Shown here one piece after another: positions 11,360 through 21,290 of a stretch of 64,000 bases of DNA. A program made the translations under genes and the position numbers. How positions within the stretch are numbered: the first letter of the stretch is position 1; every line of letters starts with the position of its first letter. This stretch comes from Neoceratodus forsteri. Taxonomy: Eukaryota; Chordata; Ceratodontiformes; Ceratodontidae. The notes under the pieces are model-generated. The model was not told the DNA's origin and ran no database searches. It was given only the letters and a program-made list of their open reading frames with translations. The stretch is from the NCBI GenBank assembly GCA_016271365.2, contig CM057453.1, positions 1,075,655,001 through 1,075,719,000 on the forward strand, in the 5' to 3' direction.

Positions 11360-11486
11360 GGAAAACTGCAGAATATTATTCCATGATTTACATGAACTGC
11401 AGAATATTATTCTGCGGTTTACAGGAACTGCAAAATATATATTCTGCTGTTTATATGAACTGCAGAATATTATTCTGCAGTTTATA
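11360..11486. repeat. Tandem array of four ~31-bp palindromic units
   Basis: Four units start near 11364, 11395, 11426 and 11458 (spacing 31-32 bp). Each carries AACTGCAGAATATTATTC followed by TGC-GTTTA. The core AACTGCAGAAT...ATTCTGCAGTT is a near-perfect palindrome, so each unit can form its own hairpin. Units differ by a few substitutions. Confidence 0.85.
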
Positions 11487-11489
11487 ATG

Positions 11490-12955
11490 AAGAGTCAATA
11501 TTTAGCCGGCCGACCAGCACAGCAGAACCACTACCATTTGTGACACCGACAGCTCGAGTTTGGGAATGAGCCTGGGATGTTGGAGGGCCAGCAGGAGGGA
11601 GGAGGATTGAGCATCCTGTGGACTGCTCTCCTCCTCCGGGGCAAGGGTGGGGAAGTCACCATTGTTTGGGTAACCCCACGTAGTAGCCTGCGGTACAACA
11701 ACCAGGACTGACTATGTTTAGGAGGCATGTCAGAGATTTGGCGTACCAACCCGACATCATTGCACAACATGCCTCCCAGAGGGAAAACATGAAAATGGAG
11801 GTTCTACCACCACATGATGATGTCCTCCCCCACATTGCAGACCCTGTGCCAGCAACTGGGCCCTTGCTCCTGTTCTATCATTCAGTCTCCATTGGGAGAA
11901 GGGGCCCCCTGGTGGCCCTGCACCTACAGGGGAAGCTGGGGGTGTTTGGGAGTGAGGTAAGTCTCAGGGTGTCTGGCGGGGCTGAGAATATGTAGATTGG
12001 ACTGATGGGAGCCAGCAGATGAGGAGATAAAGCATAATAAATGAGACAAAATGAAGCATCAGCATAAACTGTGAGTAAAACAAATCTGCAGTTTTCATTG
12101 ACTCTGACCAAGAAAAATTATAATGCATGAATCATATAATCTGTTTCCTTGAAGGAGGGGGACTTTTGAACACATGGCCACTTTCAGTAACACTAGGAGT
12201 CATTCAAATAGAAGGAAGGGCTGGAGGTGTTTCAGTATTGCTGTGGGGGGCTGCCACTGCTATCATCTATCAGAGATACCCCTGAGTGAACCGAGGTGGT
12301 ATCATTACTGTCTCGTTATCTTCCATTCTCAAAAATGGATTTCTCATTAATGTTATGACATCTGCCTAGGTGCATTTTTCAGTGCTGAAGTTCCCAATGC
12401 TCCTTTCTTTTTACCCCTGCCGATTGCCTGTTTACAAATAGATCATGTTGTCACCAACTCACTGAAAGCACTAACAGAGAAGTATGGCCAAACATAAGAT
12501 GTTATATTTTTAGGATTTTTAATTTTCTTGTCAAGTAGGCACTGCAGCTCAGTCTCCATTTCAGGAGTTTCTTTTTTGGATTGTTCATGGTTCTGTACCT
12601 CTTGTGCTTTCTTCCCTTCCTCTTACCCATCCTGCCCCTCCACCATAGAAATATCTGCTTCCACTTCATACTCATTTGCAATTTCCATCCCTTTATCCTT
12701 TGCCAGTACACCTAGTGCCCGATCACCATCTCTATCCGCGTGAGGAACTGGATGTAGTCCATGGGGCACTAACATTAGCATACTATGCAATTGCTTCATC
12801 ACTATAATAACAATAGATAGGGAAGTTGGGTTTAAATGTTCTAGTGGTCAAATGTACACATTCATTAAGAACAAGGTTATAAAAAGCCAGTACATTTGTG
12901 ACAATTATAAAAATAATATAGAATTACTGACTTGAAGTGAAATCATTCTATGACA
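11490..12955. other. Unassigned region with weak open frames on both strands
   Basis: This stretch holds a GC-richer part (11520-11990) with overlapping open frames on both strands and an AT-rich part with a lysine/arginine-rich minus-strand frame at 12711-12502. None has a domain I recognise. It could be a decayed transposon accessory gene or non-coding sequence. Confidence 0.25.
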
Positions 12956-14340
12956 AACTGGAAGTACTGGAAAAAGCCAGAATAATATGGCAAGCAGGTT
13001 TAATTCAATAAACACCTGGAACTCCCAAATTTGTACTGAAGCTGGTCAGAACCCCTCCAAAACCTCAGCACTTCAGAGTAATAGATCAGTTTGTCCATTG
13101 CAGGGAGCCAACAAACCCAACTATGTGCTATTAAATACGGAAGTAAATTCTGGAAAAAATGCGGCATTGACGTTGTGTTCTAGAAATAAAAAGTGGGACA
13201 GGGACAATGATAATGGTGAAGAAATAAATGAGGGGACTGAATGGTCTGATGTTGGAACAAAGTGAAAGTTCAAAAAGGGGAAGGAACGCTGTGGAATTTG
13301 ATTAAACCTTGTGTAATAGATTTGCCCCTTTAACAGGTGTAGATGAGAATACAACCCCTGACAAATCATCTAGTTATGACAAGTCAAAAATTGCTGAAAA
13401 CATGGGGGAATCAGTTAACAATCACACTATCAAATATTTTTTTTCCAATTGTTTAACCGGAAGTGGCACACTAAGCTGAAAGCTGTTTACAGGTGTGACC
13501 TGGCAGCACAAGGAAATTAAGTGACTTGTTCAGGGTCACACAGTATGCAAGTGAGGGCTGTGGGATTCAAACCCAGGTCTCCAGATTTGCAGCTCAAAGC
13601 CTTAAACCACTGCGCTATACTGCCTCCCTATCTATGAAACCCGATCTAATAAAGTACTACTAATGACTATGGATGAAGAAACATTGGAACCAGTTATCCC
13701 CCCCCCATAGCTATTCCAGGGAACTTAAGATCAGAATCCTACAACATACCCCAACCTGAGTCCACCCTACATGGAACAGTACCTCCAACTGCACTATTAA
13801 ATGAACATGCAGACCAGGAGTATGGAATGGCTCTCCCTGCTGTACCAGGGGACTCAATTGTAAAATATGTGGATAAGATAGTATGTAAATCAGATAAGGC
13901 GAACTGCACATGCAGCAGTTTCGGGGTGGGGGGTTCTAATAACTGACATTGTCAAAAGGACTGATAACATTCTAAAAACATGCAGAGGAAAACTCTCTGG
14001 TTATCACACATGCGGGCAAAAATGGTATAAACAGGCTTATGGTTGAGGACATTCAGAGAGAATGCACTAACACTGGCATAAAACTAAAAGAGAGGGGATA
14101 TGAAGTATGTTTCTTTGAGATCCTACCAGTCCCAAGAGCTGATGTAATGAAACAAAATAATAACTCAATATAGGCGGTAAATGAATGGCTCCAAAAACAT
14201 ACCCTAAAAAATGAGTACTCCTGTTTAACACACTGGGAATTTTTTGAAAGTAACTGGGACAATTTTGTTGGGATGGACTCCATCTAAACAGGAGAGGGTG
14301 CATAGTACTTGGAAAAAAACTGGAACAGTTTATCAACTTT
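12956..14340 (+). pseudogene. LINE-A ORF1 with SGNH-esterase domain (CR1-type)
   Basis: This is the ORF1 of an old CR1-type LINE. The first part (12987-13265) is an open, Asn/Ser-rich frame. After a SINE insertion (about 13435-13630) the esterase domain follows in broken frames. Block I reads PGDSIVKYVDKIVC at about 13850-13890 and holds the nucleophile Ser of GDS. The oxyanion Asn block reads ITHAGKNGINR near 14010, where families usually have HVGTND. Block V reads WDGLHLNRRG near 14270-14300 with the catalytic His. CR1 ORF1 proteins with such lipolytic-type domains are known from several vertebrates; their job in retrotransposition is not settled. The copy has stops between blocks and cannot be functional. 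Confidence 0.78.
13435..13630 (-). mobile_element. MIR-like CORE-SINE, inserted in LINE-A ORF1
   Basis: On the minus strand the 5' end reads GGGAGGCAGTATAGCGCAG, followed by a tRNA-type A box (TAGCGCAGTGGTTTAAG, 13602-13618) and a B box (GGGTTTGAATCCC, 13562-13574). The core CATACTGTGTGACC and AAGTCACTTAA is as in MIR/CORE-SINEs. The A-T-rich tail lies at the left, near 13435-13450. The tRNA-derived head and conserved core make the class clear; the subfamily cannot be named by eye. Confidence 0.88.
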
Positions 14341-14399
14341 AAACTGAACAAAGGGGAAAAGGGCAATAAAACACACATTTCTGGGCTCCACAAAAGGAA

Positions 14400-16385
14400 T
14401 CTATTTGTCAATAATGAATGCAGGTTCTTACAGGCAAATGCAAGAAGTTTGAACCTAGTCAAAATGTTCAAGTTAGACGCCATTTTATTAAGTGAATGGG
14501 TAGATGTAGCCAGTATCATTGAAACCTGGTGGGATGAAGCAGTAGTTGGATGAAGAATATCCCAGGGCACCAACTATTCCATAAAAATAGAACTGGATTG
14601 CATCTTTGTGAAGAACAGAATCCAATATCACCAATATTACATTTAGGATGAAGCAACACACTCAGTCAGAAGCATCTGTGTCCAATTATACTTTTTGAAT
14701 AGGCCTAAGATGGTAATAGAGAACTGTTATAGACTACCATCCTCAACTAAGGAATACAGTGATGAGCTTATTGAAGAAATAAAATAAATTTCAAATGAGG
14801 GTGTGTGACAGGGTTGAAAAAGACCCTGTCCCATTTGTTATGCAGAAAGATTTGTTATGTAGAAAGAGTTAAAAGCAAGGATCTATTTTATCCTCTTTTG
14901 TTCTGTCTCTTGTCTGTTTGACTGCGCAGTCAAATTTTCTTAGGAGACCTAGGAACTGTCCACTCCGACTGGCTCGCTATTCCATCCCCCTCCAGTTATA
15001 TCTCTGTCTTCACTTGCTGTTTCTATCTTTTCTTCCCCCTTGCATATCTGGTTATAAAATAAGTGTGACTCTTTATGAGAAAGTGGGATCCCTTGGTTTG
15101 AAAATGTATATAGTTACATTGTTGAAATGACTGCAAAAAGCTATTTGGAGCTCAAAGAGTTAACCTGAAATGCTGGTTTGCAAACTCTTTGCAGAACTGT
15201 AAACAGGAGGTCAGTTCTGGGACGCTATGTACTGTTTTGTTGCACCTGCAAGGAAGGAAACTGACAAGAACATTTTCTGAAAAAAACAGGATGTTCTCCT
15301 TAACAAGTTCCCAAACAAAGACTTATAAAAAAAGCAACAATATTTTTGCTAGAGAGAAGGAAACTGAGAGACTGAAACTTGAAATTATTAGAGATACCCT
15401 CAAATGAAGGACTTTTGTTTTCTCTGTTTGTACTGCCTTTGTAAATAGTTGTACTGAACAATTTTATTTTTTTATTTTATTGTTACTGAAAAAAATGCTA
15501 CTTGTGAATTTTATACATGCTCCTGGTCTTCCTATGCTTCCTGACCTGTGCCTCGATGACAGGGTGATATGATTTTATTTGGGGACTTTAACTTGTCAGG
15601 AATAAACTGGATAGATCTGACAGGCACAAATGAACTAAAAATGACTTTTGTAGATGTATTATTGGGGCTTGGACTTAAACAATTAGTAACTACTCCAACC
15701 AGAGGAGACAATACTCAGGATCTAATTATCACTAATGTAAATCACTAAATATCAGATATCTCACTAGGAAACCCACCTGGTAGTAATGATCACAACATAG
15801 TCAAGTGCACATTGACATCATGTAAAACAAATTCTGTAGGTGAACCAGCAATCAGGGATTATAACAGGGACAAATTTTATGCTATCAGGAACAACTTAAA
15901 TTCAATAGACTGGGTTCAAAGGTTAAATAATGTTCCAGTTGAGGAATCTTGGCAGTTTTTGGAAATGCAGACTATGGATCTCAAAAAGAGATATATCCCT
16001 TTAAAAAAGAGGTACAATAGCAAAGGCAAGATACCAGTTTAGCTCACACCAGTAGTAAGAAAGCAGATGAAAAGGAAGGAAAGTGCCTACTCTATATTAA
16101 AAAAGGAACCCTCTGAACTATATAATAAAAAATATAACTTGGAACTATGAACACTTAAAATATGATTAAGTGAGAAAAATTAAAATTGTAATTTAAAATA
16201 GCCCATGGGAAAGACAATAACAAAGCATTTTGCATACATTAATAAACAATAAAAGCAATATAAGGCATATAGGATTATTACGGGTAAACAACAGCATAAT
16301 TGATGATGATCTTGAGGTAGCTAACTCATTTAATGAATACTTCTGCTTGGTCTATAATAAAAAATTAAATCACAGTGACCATAAC
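14400..16385 (+). pseudogene. LINE-A ORF2, endonuclease domain, interrupted by a solo LTR
   Basis: The apurinic-like endonuclease domain begins near 14425 with NARSLNLVKMFKLDAILLSE and then IIETWW near 14520, containing the catalytic Glu. After the LTR insertion (14804-15561) it continues as NEGDMILFGDFNLSGINW (GDFN, catalytic Asp and Asn). PPGSNDHNIVKCTL near 15775-15810 fits the final SDH box, with Ser replaced by Asn. The frame 15812-16042 continues through the linker towards RT, and FNEYFCLVYNKKLNHSDHN ends at the hAT MITE at 16386. Removing the LTR with one copy of its GGGTG duplication restores the reading frame. Several other stops are present. Confidence 0.82.
14804..15561. mobile_element. 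Solo LTR of an endogenous LTR retroelement
   Basis: The 758-bp segment begins TGTGACAGGG and ends GATGACA, the TG...CA ends of retroviral-type LTRs. It is flanked by perfect 5-bp direct repeats GGGTG at 14799-14803 and 15562-15566. It splits the endonuclease frame of LINE-A cleanly. A TATA-like TATAAAAT lies at 15053-15060. No internal coding region is present, so it is a solo LTR left by recombination between two LTRs. Whether the parent was an ERV or a Gypsy-type element cannot be told from the LTR. Confidence 0.9.
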
Positions 16386-17501
16386 TAGGGTTGCCACCTA
16401 TCCGGTTTTTGACTGGATAATCTGGTTTTTAGACTCCTTATCCAGTCATCAGGTTTTAATTAAATGCAGTCCGGTTTTTGGTCCATTTTGAATGCTCATA
16501 TACTCTTAAAACTGATGTACTGTATCAAATCATTCACTGTTTTGGCTGCATTGCATGTCCAAGTTACAAAGAAATTCTGATGTCACAGTCATTCAGACCT
16601 GCCTTTGTTTATAAAACCAGTCTGTCTGGGAGGTGTAAAGTATGGCCATTAAGATCATTAGAAGTAAATTAATCTAATCTTTTCCACTCTGAATTTTAAG
16701 TAGGGTCTTTTACTGTTATGACAGGAAACAGCTTTTACACCTTTATATGCTTGCATGTGTTGCTTTTGTTTGTCCTATATTCTGGTATGCTTTAGACCCA
16801 TTTTTGTTAAATTAATAATCTAACTTTTATTGCTTTTATCACTACATTTGTTCTCATTTTTTGTATTACCTAAACATTCCATGATATTAGCTACACTTTT
16901 ACAGGTCATTCAGATAAACAGCAAGGAATGGTGTATCTAAAATTGTGGAATGTTTTAGAAATCTGAAAAGAATCGGCAGTAGCTGCTGAGATAAAGAGGA
17001 ACACAGTTCAGTATTAAAGGTGCCACAAGCAACGATAATTAAGTTATCAAAAATTGGTCAAAGCATCAGAATACATGACTGACATGGAAAGGAAAATGGG
17101 ATAGTATTTAACAGAGGGCTGAGCAATAAGCTGTGGATGAGCTGGGCACATACAGCAGACCTGAGTTTGATTTCCACAACCTCCACCTGCATACTGTGTG
17201 ACCCTGAGCAAGTCACTTAACCTTCTTGTGCTCCTGGGTCACTCCTGTAAAATGGGCTATGTGGCCTATGGGAGGTAACCTGGTTGCCAAAGAATAAAAA
17301 TAAATAACTGAATAAATAAATCAAATAAATAACAGTAAAAAATTATTTCCTATCACTAGTAATGTCTATTCCAACATTACAAATGGCTTTGGAGAAGGAG
17401 TGATATACTCGCCAGTCATAAAAAAAGGGTTGGAGCCAGAGGTGGAGTTTGGGGTGTGGTTTAGCATCTATTTTTTACCTCATCCATAGGTGGTGATCCT
17501 A
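16386..17501. mobile_element. Non-autonomous hAT element (MITE) with 8-bp TSD
   Basis: The element starts TAGGGTTGCCACCTAT and ends with the reverse complement of TAGGATCACCACCTAT, so the terminal inverted repeats match at 13 of 16 positions. It is flanked by the perfect 8-bp duplication ACCATAAC (16378-16385 and 17502-17509), the size expected for hAT. It separates two parts of the LINE-A ORF2 frame, which reads NHSDHNCDPSVNIYF when the element and one duplication are removed. It is 1116 bp with no transposase ORF. A CORE-SINE lies within it. Confidence 0.88.
17110..17335 (+). mobile_element. MIR-like CORE-SINE nested in the hAT MITE
   Basis: The conserved core CATACTGTGTGACCCTGAGC and AAGTCACTTAACC lies at about 17190-17225. 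It is preceded by a decayed B box (GAGTTTGATTTCC, 17163-17175), and a tail of AAATAAATAAAT-type repeats runs to about 17335. Orientation is opposite to the SINE at 13435-13630. This copy has a more degraded head. Confidence 0.82.
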
Positions 17502-17509
17502 ACCATAAC

Positions 17510-17733
17510 TGTGACCCATCGGTTAACATCTACTTCAGTCATGAAGAAGTGGACTCTGTTTTGAGTACAATAAAAGAAAACACCTCCTCCGGCCCAGATA
17601 ATATAATCCCCAAGTGACTGAGAGAAATAACCTCTGTATTATCCTTTCCACTAATGATTATATTTAACAGAATATCGGAATCCAGTGTGGTGCCTGAAGA
17701 GTGGAGAAAGGCTACAGTAGTCCCTATTTATAA
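17510..17733 (+). pseudogene. LINE-A ORF2, start of reverse transcriptase
   Basis: This continues the LINE-A frame after the hAT MITE. It reads NIYFSHEEVDSVLSTIKENT, then SSGPDNIIPK (the conserved GPD box before RT motif 1). ISESSVVPEEWRKATVVPIY then follows, and the frame stops at the insertion point of the Helentron-like copy at 17734. One in-frame stop lies after NIIPK. The strand and order agree with the preceding endonuclease. Confidence 0.85.
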
Positions 17734-20077
17734 CAAGCATGTGTCAATGCCGAACGTTCGCTTGCAGGTATTTGCATTGGCGTTTGGCATTTATGCAGGC
17801 CCCCCCCCCCAGTTGTATCCATATCCCTTTAGCATCTACTGTATATCCCAGCAGAGTACCTCTCTGCAACTCCTCTTGCATCTGATCAACATTTCACCCT
17901 CATACTTCTTAAGAGTCTGTCTTAGGAACCCTAACATCCTGAGCGTGCCCAAGGGAACGAGCCTGTGTGGAAACTGCGCAACCCGCGCTTGTAACGCAGT
18001 CATTCACTGGAATTATTTCACCAACTCTTCAACATAGGCATTTTGTCACCTTTGATCATGAACACTGTCACTATGATTTTCTTACTGTGCAGCGAACAAC
18101 AATTTCCCACAGCGACCACGCTATTCTGTGTCGGAGTGTGAAAACACATTTCAGTTAGGGTGTGAAAAAATGACAGCTTCACTGTTCATAAGGAGGTGTA
18201 GGAAAATGCAAATGTTGGAAATCTGGAGTGAAAGTATGACAAATTCATGAAGTTACGAGTGCACGTGGAAACTGCACAATGCACACTCATAAAAAAGTCA
18301 TTGTTTGGAATTTTTGCATCAAATTTTCAACGTAGCATTTTAGGATGTCTATTCATGAACAGTGTCACTGTGATTTTCTTACTCTGTACCGAACATGTTT
18401 TCCCACAGCTGCTGTGCTATTGTATGCCAGAAGTGCGAAAACACATTTCAGCCAGGACATAAAAAAATGACAGCTGTACTGGTCATAAGGAGATGTGGGA
18501 AAATGACAATGTTGAAAATCTGGAGTGGAGATATTACAAATTCGCAAACTTATGAGTGTGCGTAGAAACTGCGCAACGCACTCTCGTAACACAGCCATTT
18601 TATGGAGTTTTGCCCCCAAATTTTCAACACAGGCATTTTAGGACTTCTGCTAATGGACAGTGTCACTGTGATTGTCTTACTCTGTAGCAACACTGATTTC
18701 CAACAGTGACTGCGCTATTTTGCGCCGGAAGTGCGAAAACATATTTAGAGCAGTATGTGAAAAATGACAGCTGCACTGCTCATAAGGAGGTGTGGAAATA
18801 TGCCTATGTTGTAAATCTGGAGTGAAAATATTACAAATTTACGAACTTACGAGTGTGCATGGAAACTGCGCAATGCACGCTCATAAAACAATGATTTTTT
18901 GGAATTTCTTCATCAAATTTGCAACATAGGCTTTTTGAGAGCCCACCTCATGAACACCAACACTGTTGTTTCGTTAATTGGTCCTGAAAGGTGATTCTGC
19001 ACAGTGACTGTGAAATCACCTTTCGGGACTGAATAACACCATGACAGTGACTGAAATCATGAGGAGCGGTCCCAATAACCCCATGTTGAAAATTTGGTGC
19101 CAGAATTCCCAAAAATGTCCAAGATATGCACCAAAGTTGAAAAAAGCATATTTATGCCATTATACAGCTTACCAGCATTTCTTCAGTCCGCAGTCGGCTT
19201 TGAAGAATGCAGATGTGTTCCTGGTCCACCGAAGATCGTTATGCCGGGCTCCAGAGTTAAGTATGGTGTGAGGGGATGTGGGTGCGCAGAAGGTGGGCGT
19301 GGGTTGGCGGGGGGACAAGGACTCACCAAGGGACCATTTTCTTATTTTACAGGACAAAAAAGAACAGAAAACGGAGGCTTTTGGCATGCTGGGTTGGGCT
19401 CCCAGCATGCTACCTAGGTGAGGGAGGTGTGTGGGAAGGTGGAAGTGCAGAGGGTGGGCGTGGGTTGGCAGGCAGGGGACAAAAAACAGATGCTGCTGGC
19501 ACACTTGGGTGGGCTCCCAGCGTGCTACTCACGTGTTTTCTTAGGGGGACTGAAGCCGGCAGGGACTGGACACCCCTGCCGGCCATATAGTGTGTGGAAG
19601 GGGAGCATGAGCACGCTGGGGTTGGTTCCCAGCGTGTCAGCTGGTTGTTCTTTTTGGGAGGGGCTTCAGTTGATAGATTGGGCACCCCCATTGGCCACAC
19701 ACTGTACTGAGGGGGCGCATGAGCCAAGGGGGATTGGGCACCCCCCTCGGCACGCAAGGTGGGGACTGGAGAGAACAGGGAGGGGGAGGACATTAGCAGT
19801 GGGAGGAAACGGGAGGGCTTTGATGCCAAGCTGTGGATAACGGCAGTTCAGCTGACGTGTATGCTAAATGCATACACACTACCACTGCTGATTGAAGTGG
19901 ACCTTTTCTTTGATGTGAATGCCAACACAGCCGAACTGACGTCACACACAGCTCGGCATGTATTGATCCGGTAGGGTTGCACCTGCTATACTGTGCACTG
20001 GATTGAAGGGGAGGATCACTCACCTCCAAAGGCACACTTGCAAGATGTTCCTTGTGCATGCATGCAAGTGAATGTGA
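17734..20077 (-). mobile_element. Helentron-like composite palindromic element, copy A
   Basis: The minus-strand element begins TCACATTCACTTGCATG (right end, 20077) and ends CGGCATTGACACATGCTTG (left end, 17734). The 3' end forms a CAAGCG...CATGCTTG-type hairpin. If it is removed between 17733 and 20078 with no duplication, LINE-A reads PIYKKGNRK, in frame across the junction. The host site is TT on the element strand. Internally, moving left to right: tail, an array of ~300-bp palindromic monomers (about 17950-19050), a linker with the block seen in other copies as 'CTTCAGTGGACTGGGAACAC', and a GC-rich module (about 19270-19800) with overlapping spurious open frames on both strands. No transposase or helicase is present. 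Confidence 0.8.
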
Positions 20078-20228
20078 AAAGGGGAATAGGAAACATGTGG
20101 TGAGCTATAGAACAATAAGTCTAACTTCCCTATGTTGTAAAGCCATGGAACGGTTGATAAAAGGACATCTAGTCTCAGAAATAACTACACAAGGACTGAC
20201 TGATAGTACTCAGTATGACTTCAAGAAT
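20078..20228 (+). pseudogene. LINE-A ORF2, reverse transcriptase continuation
   Basis: This reads KGNRKHVVSYRTISLTSLCC and then KAMERLIKGHLVSEITTQGL, ending DSTQYDFK. It is the RT block with the YRPISLTS motif that normally follows the PIYKKG block at 17733. The frame ends near 20228, at the point where RT would read QHGFRKGRSC. The next expected residues are found far downstream at about 35850. Confidence 0.85.
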
Positions 20229-20945
20229 ACTGTAACTTATATCAAGGCCACTGTTTTTTGGTGCTTGGAAAAAAGTAAATTCCATTTTGACCATCCTGGA
20301 TTCCGGGATGTTACCGGTGTTTGGGAATCCAATTTCCGGGATTTTTCCAGTAATCCAAAACTTAATATTATTCACACTTTTCAAGTAATAAATTTGTCTA
20401 TCACAGTGTTGTATCATGTTTTTATGCAGAGTTAAGCCACATCAGCAGAAAACAAGAACATTTAATCTCACATTGCATGTTATATAGCTACCTAAGTTTT
20501 GCATCTACCAGTTAGCAAGGCCTAGTGACTGCAGAACTCCACTGGCCAAACTGGCATACTTATTAAAATATTCCCTTCTCAGATCAAGGTAGCAGGTGAA
20601 ATTAAATGGCCTCGTGTAACAGTAACATTTTTCTAGCAAGGAGGAACCAATTTTGATGTCTATTCAATACTAAATAGACATCAAAATCTAGTCTTTGTTT
20701 TAATGCTGACAATGTGTTCTGACATGTATAATAAAAACTTCTCCAACCTAAAATGCAATTCATGTGTTTTATTTTAATTAGATTTACAAAGATAAACATA
20801 TGCAAAAAAGCACAAATCAATTCAAGTATTGGCTACTGAACATGGTTCGACAAATACGCTACCCAGACAGATACGCTACACAGACTATATAAACTAAAGC
20901 ATACTATGTGAAGGACAGTAGAATATAAACCCATAGCTACATAAT
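20229..20945. other. Unassigned AT-rich region
   Basis: No recognisable coding sequence. A short inverted repeat lies at about 20650-20690 (GATGTCTATT...AATAGACATC), spanning CAATACTA. Confidence 0.3.
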
Positions 20946-20949
20946 GCAG

Positions 20950-21290
20950 AGATACTACATATTGCATGTCTACACTTTACTGTACAGTGGAGCACCATTT
21001 TTTCCCCTACAACATTGTACCAGAACTTCATGTCTACTTGATTGCACAGAGGAGCACCATTTTGCTTTCTACAACACTGCACTAGAACTGCATATCTGCA
21101 AGTTATTGTACAGTGGAGCACCATTTTGTTTTCTACAATACCACACTAGAACTGCATGTCTGCATGTTATTGTACAGTGGAGCACCATTTTGTTTTCTAC
21201 AATACCACACTAGAACTGCATGTCTGCAAGTTATTGCACAGGGGAGCACCATTTTTCTGCAACAGTGCATCAGAACTGCAATTACACAAA
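20950..21290. repeat. Tandem array of five ~64-bp units
   Basis: The motif GTGGAGCACCATTTT or close variants starts at 20988, 21049, 21113, 21177 and 21241, giving spacings of 61, 64, 64 and 64 bp. The last full units are nearly identical, so they are the youngest. Open frames here (20944-21213 and 21113-21382 on the plus strand) are by-products of the repeat. Confidence 0.88.

Noticed and set aside
11531..11770. Minus-strand 79-codon frame as a transposon accessory protein
   Set aside because: No domain or motif could be recognised; it overlaps plus-strand frames of equal quality.
19270..19840. Overlapping open frames of 100-140 codons on both strands as genes
   Set aside because: They lie in the GC-rich module of the composite element, recur in its other copies in different frames, and have no recognisable domain.
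17734..20077. A cut-and-paste DNA transposon with target-site duplication for copy A
   Set aside because: Joining the flanks without any duplicated bases restores the LINE frame exactly, whereas using a 3-bp AAG duplication also gives a readable but less typical frame. I favour the TT, no-duplication reading but note this alternative.
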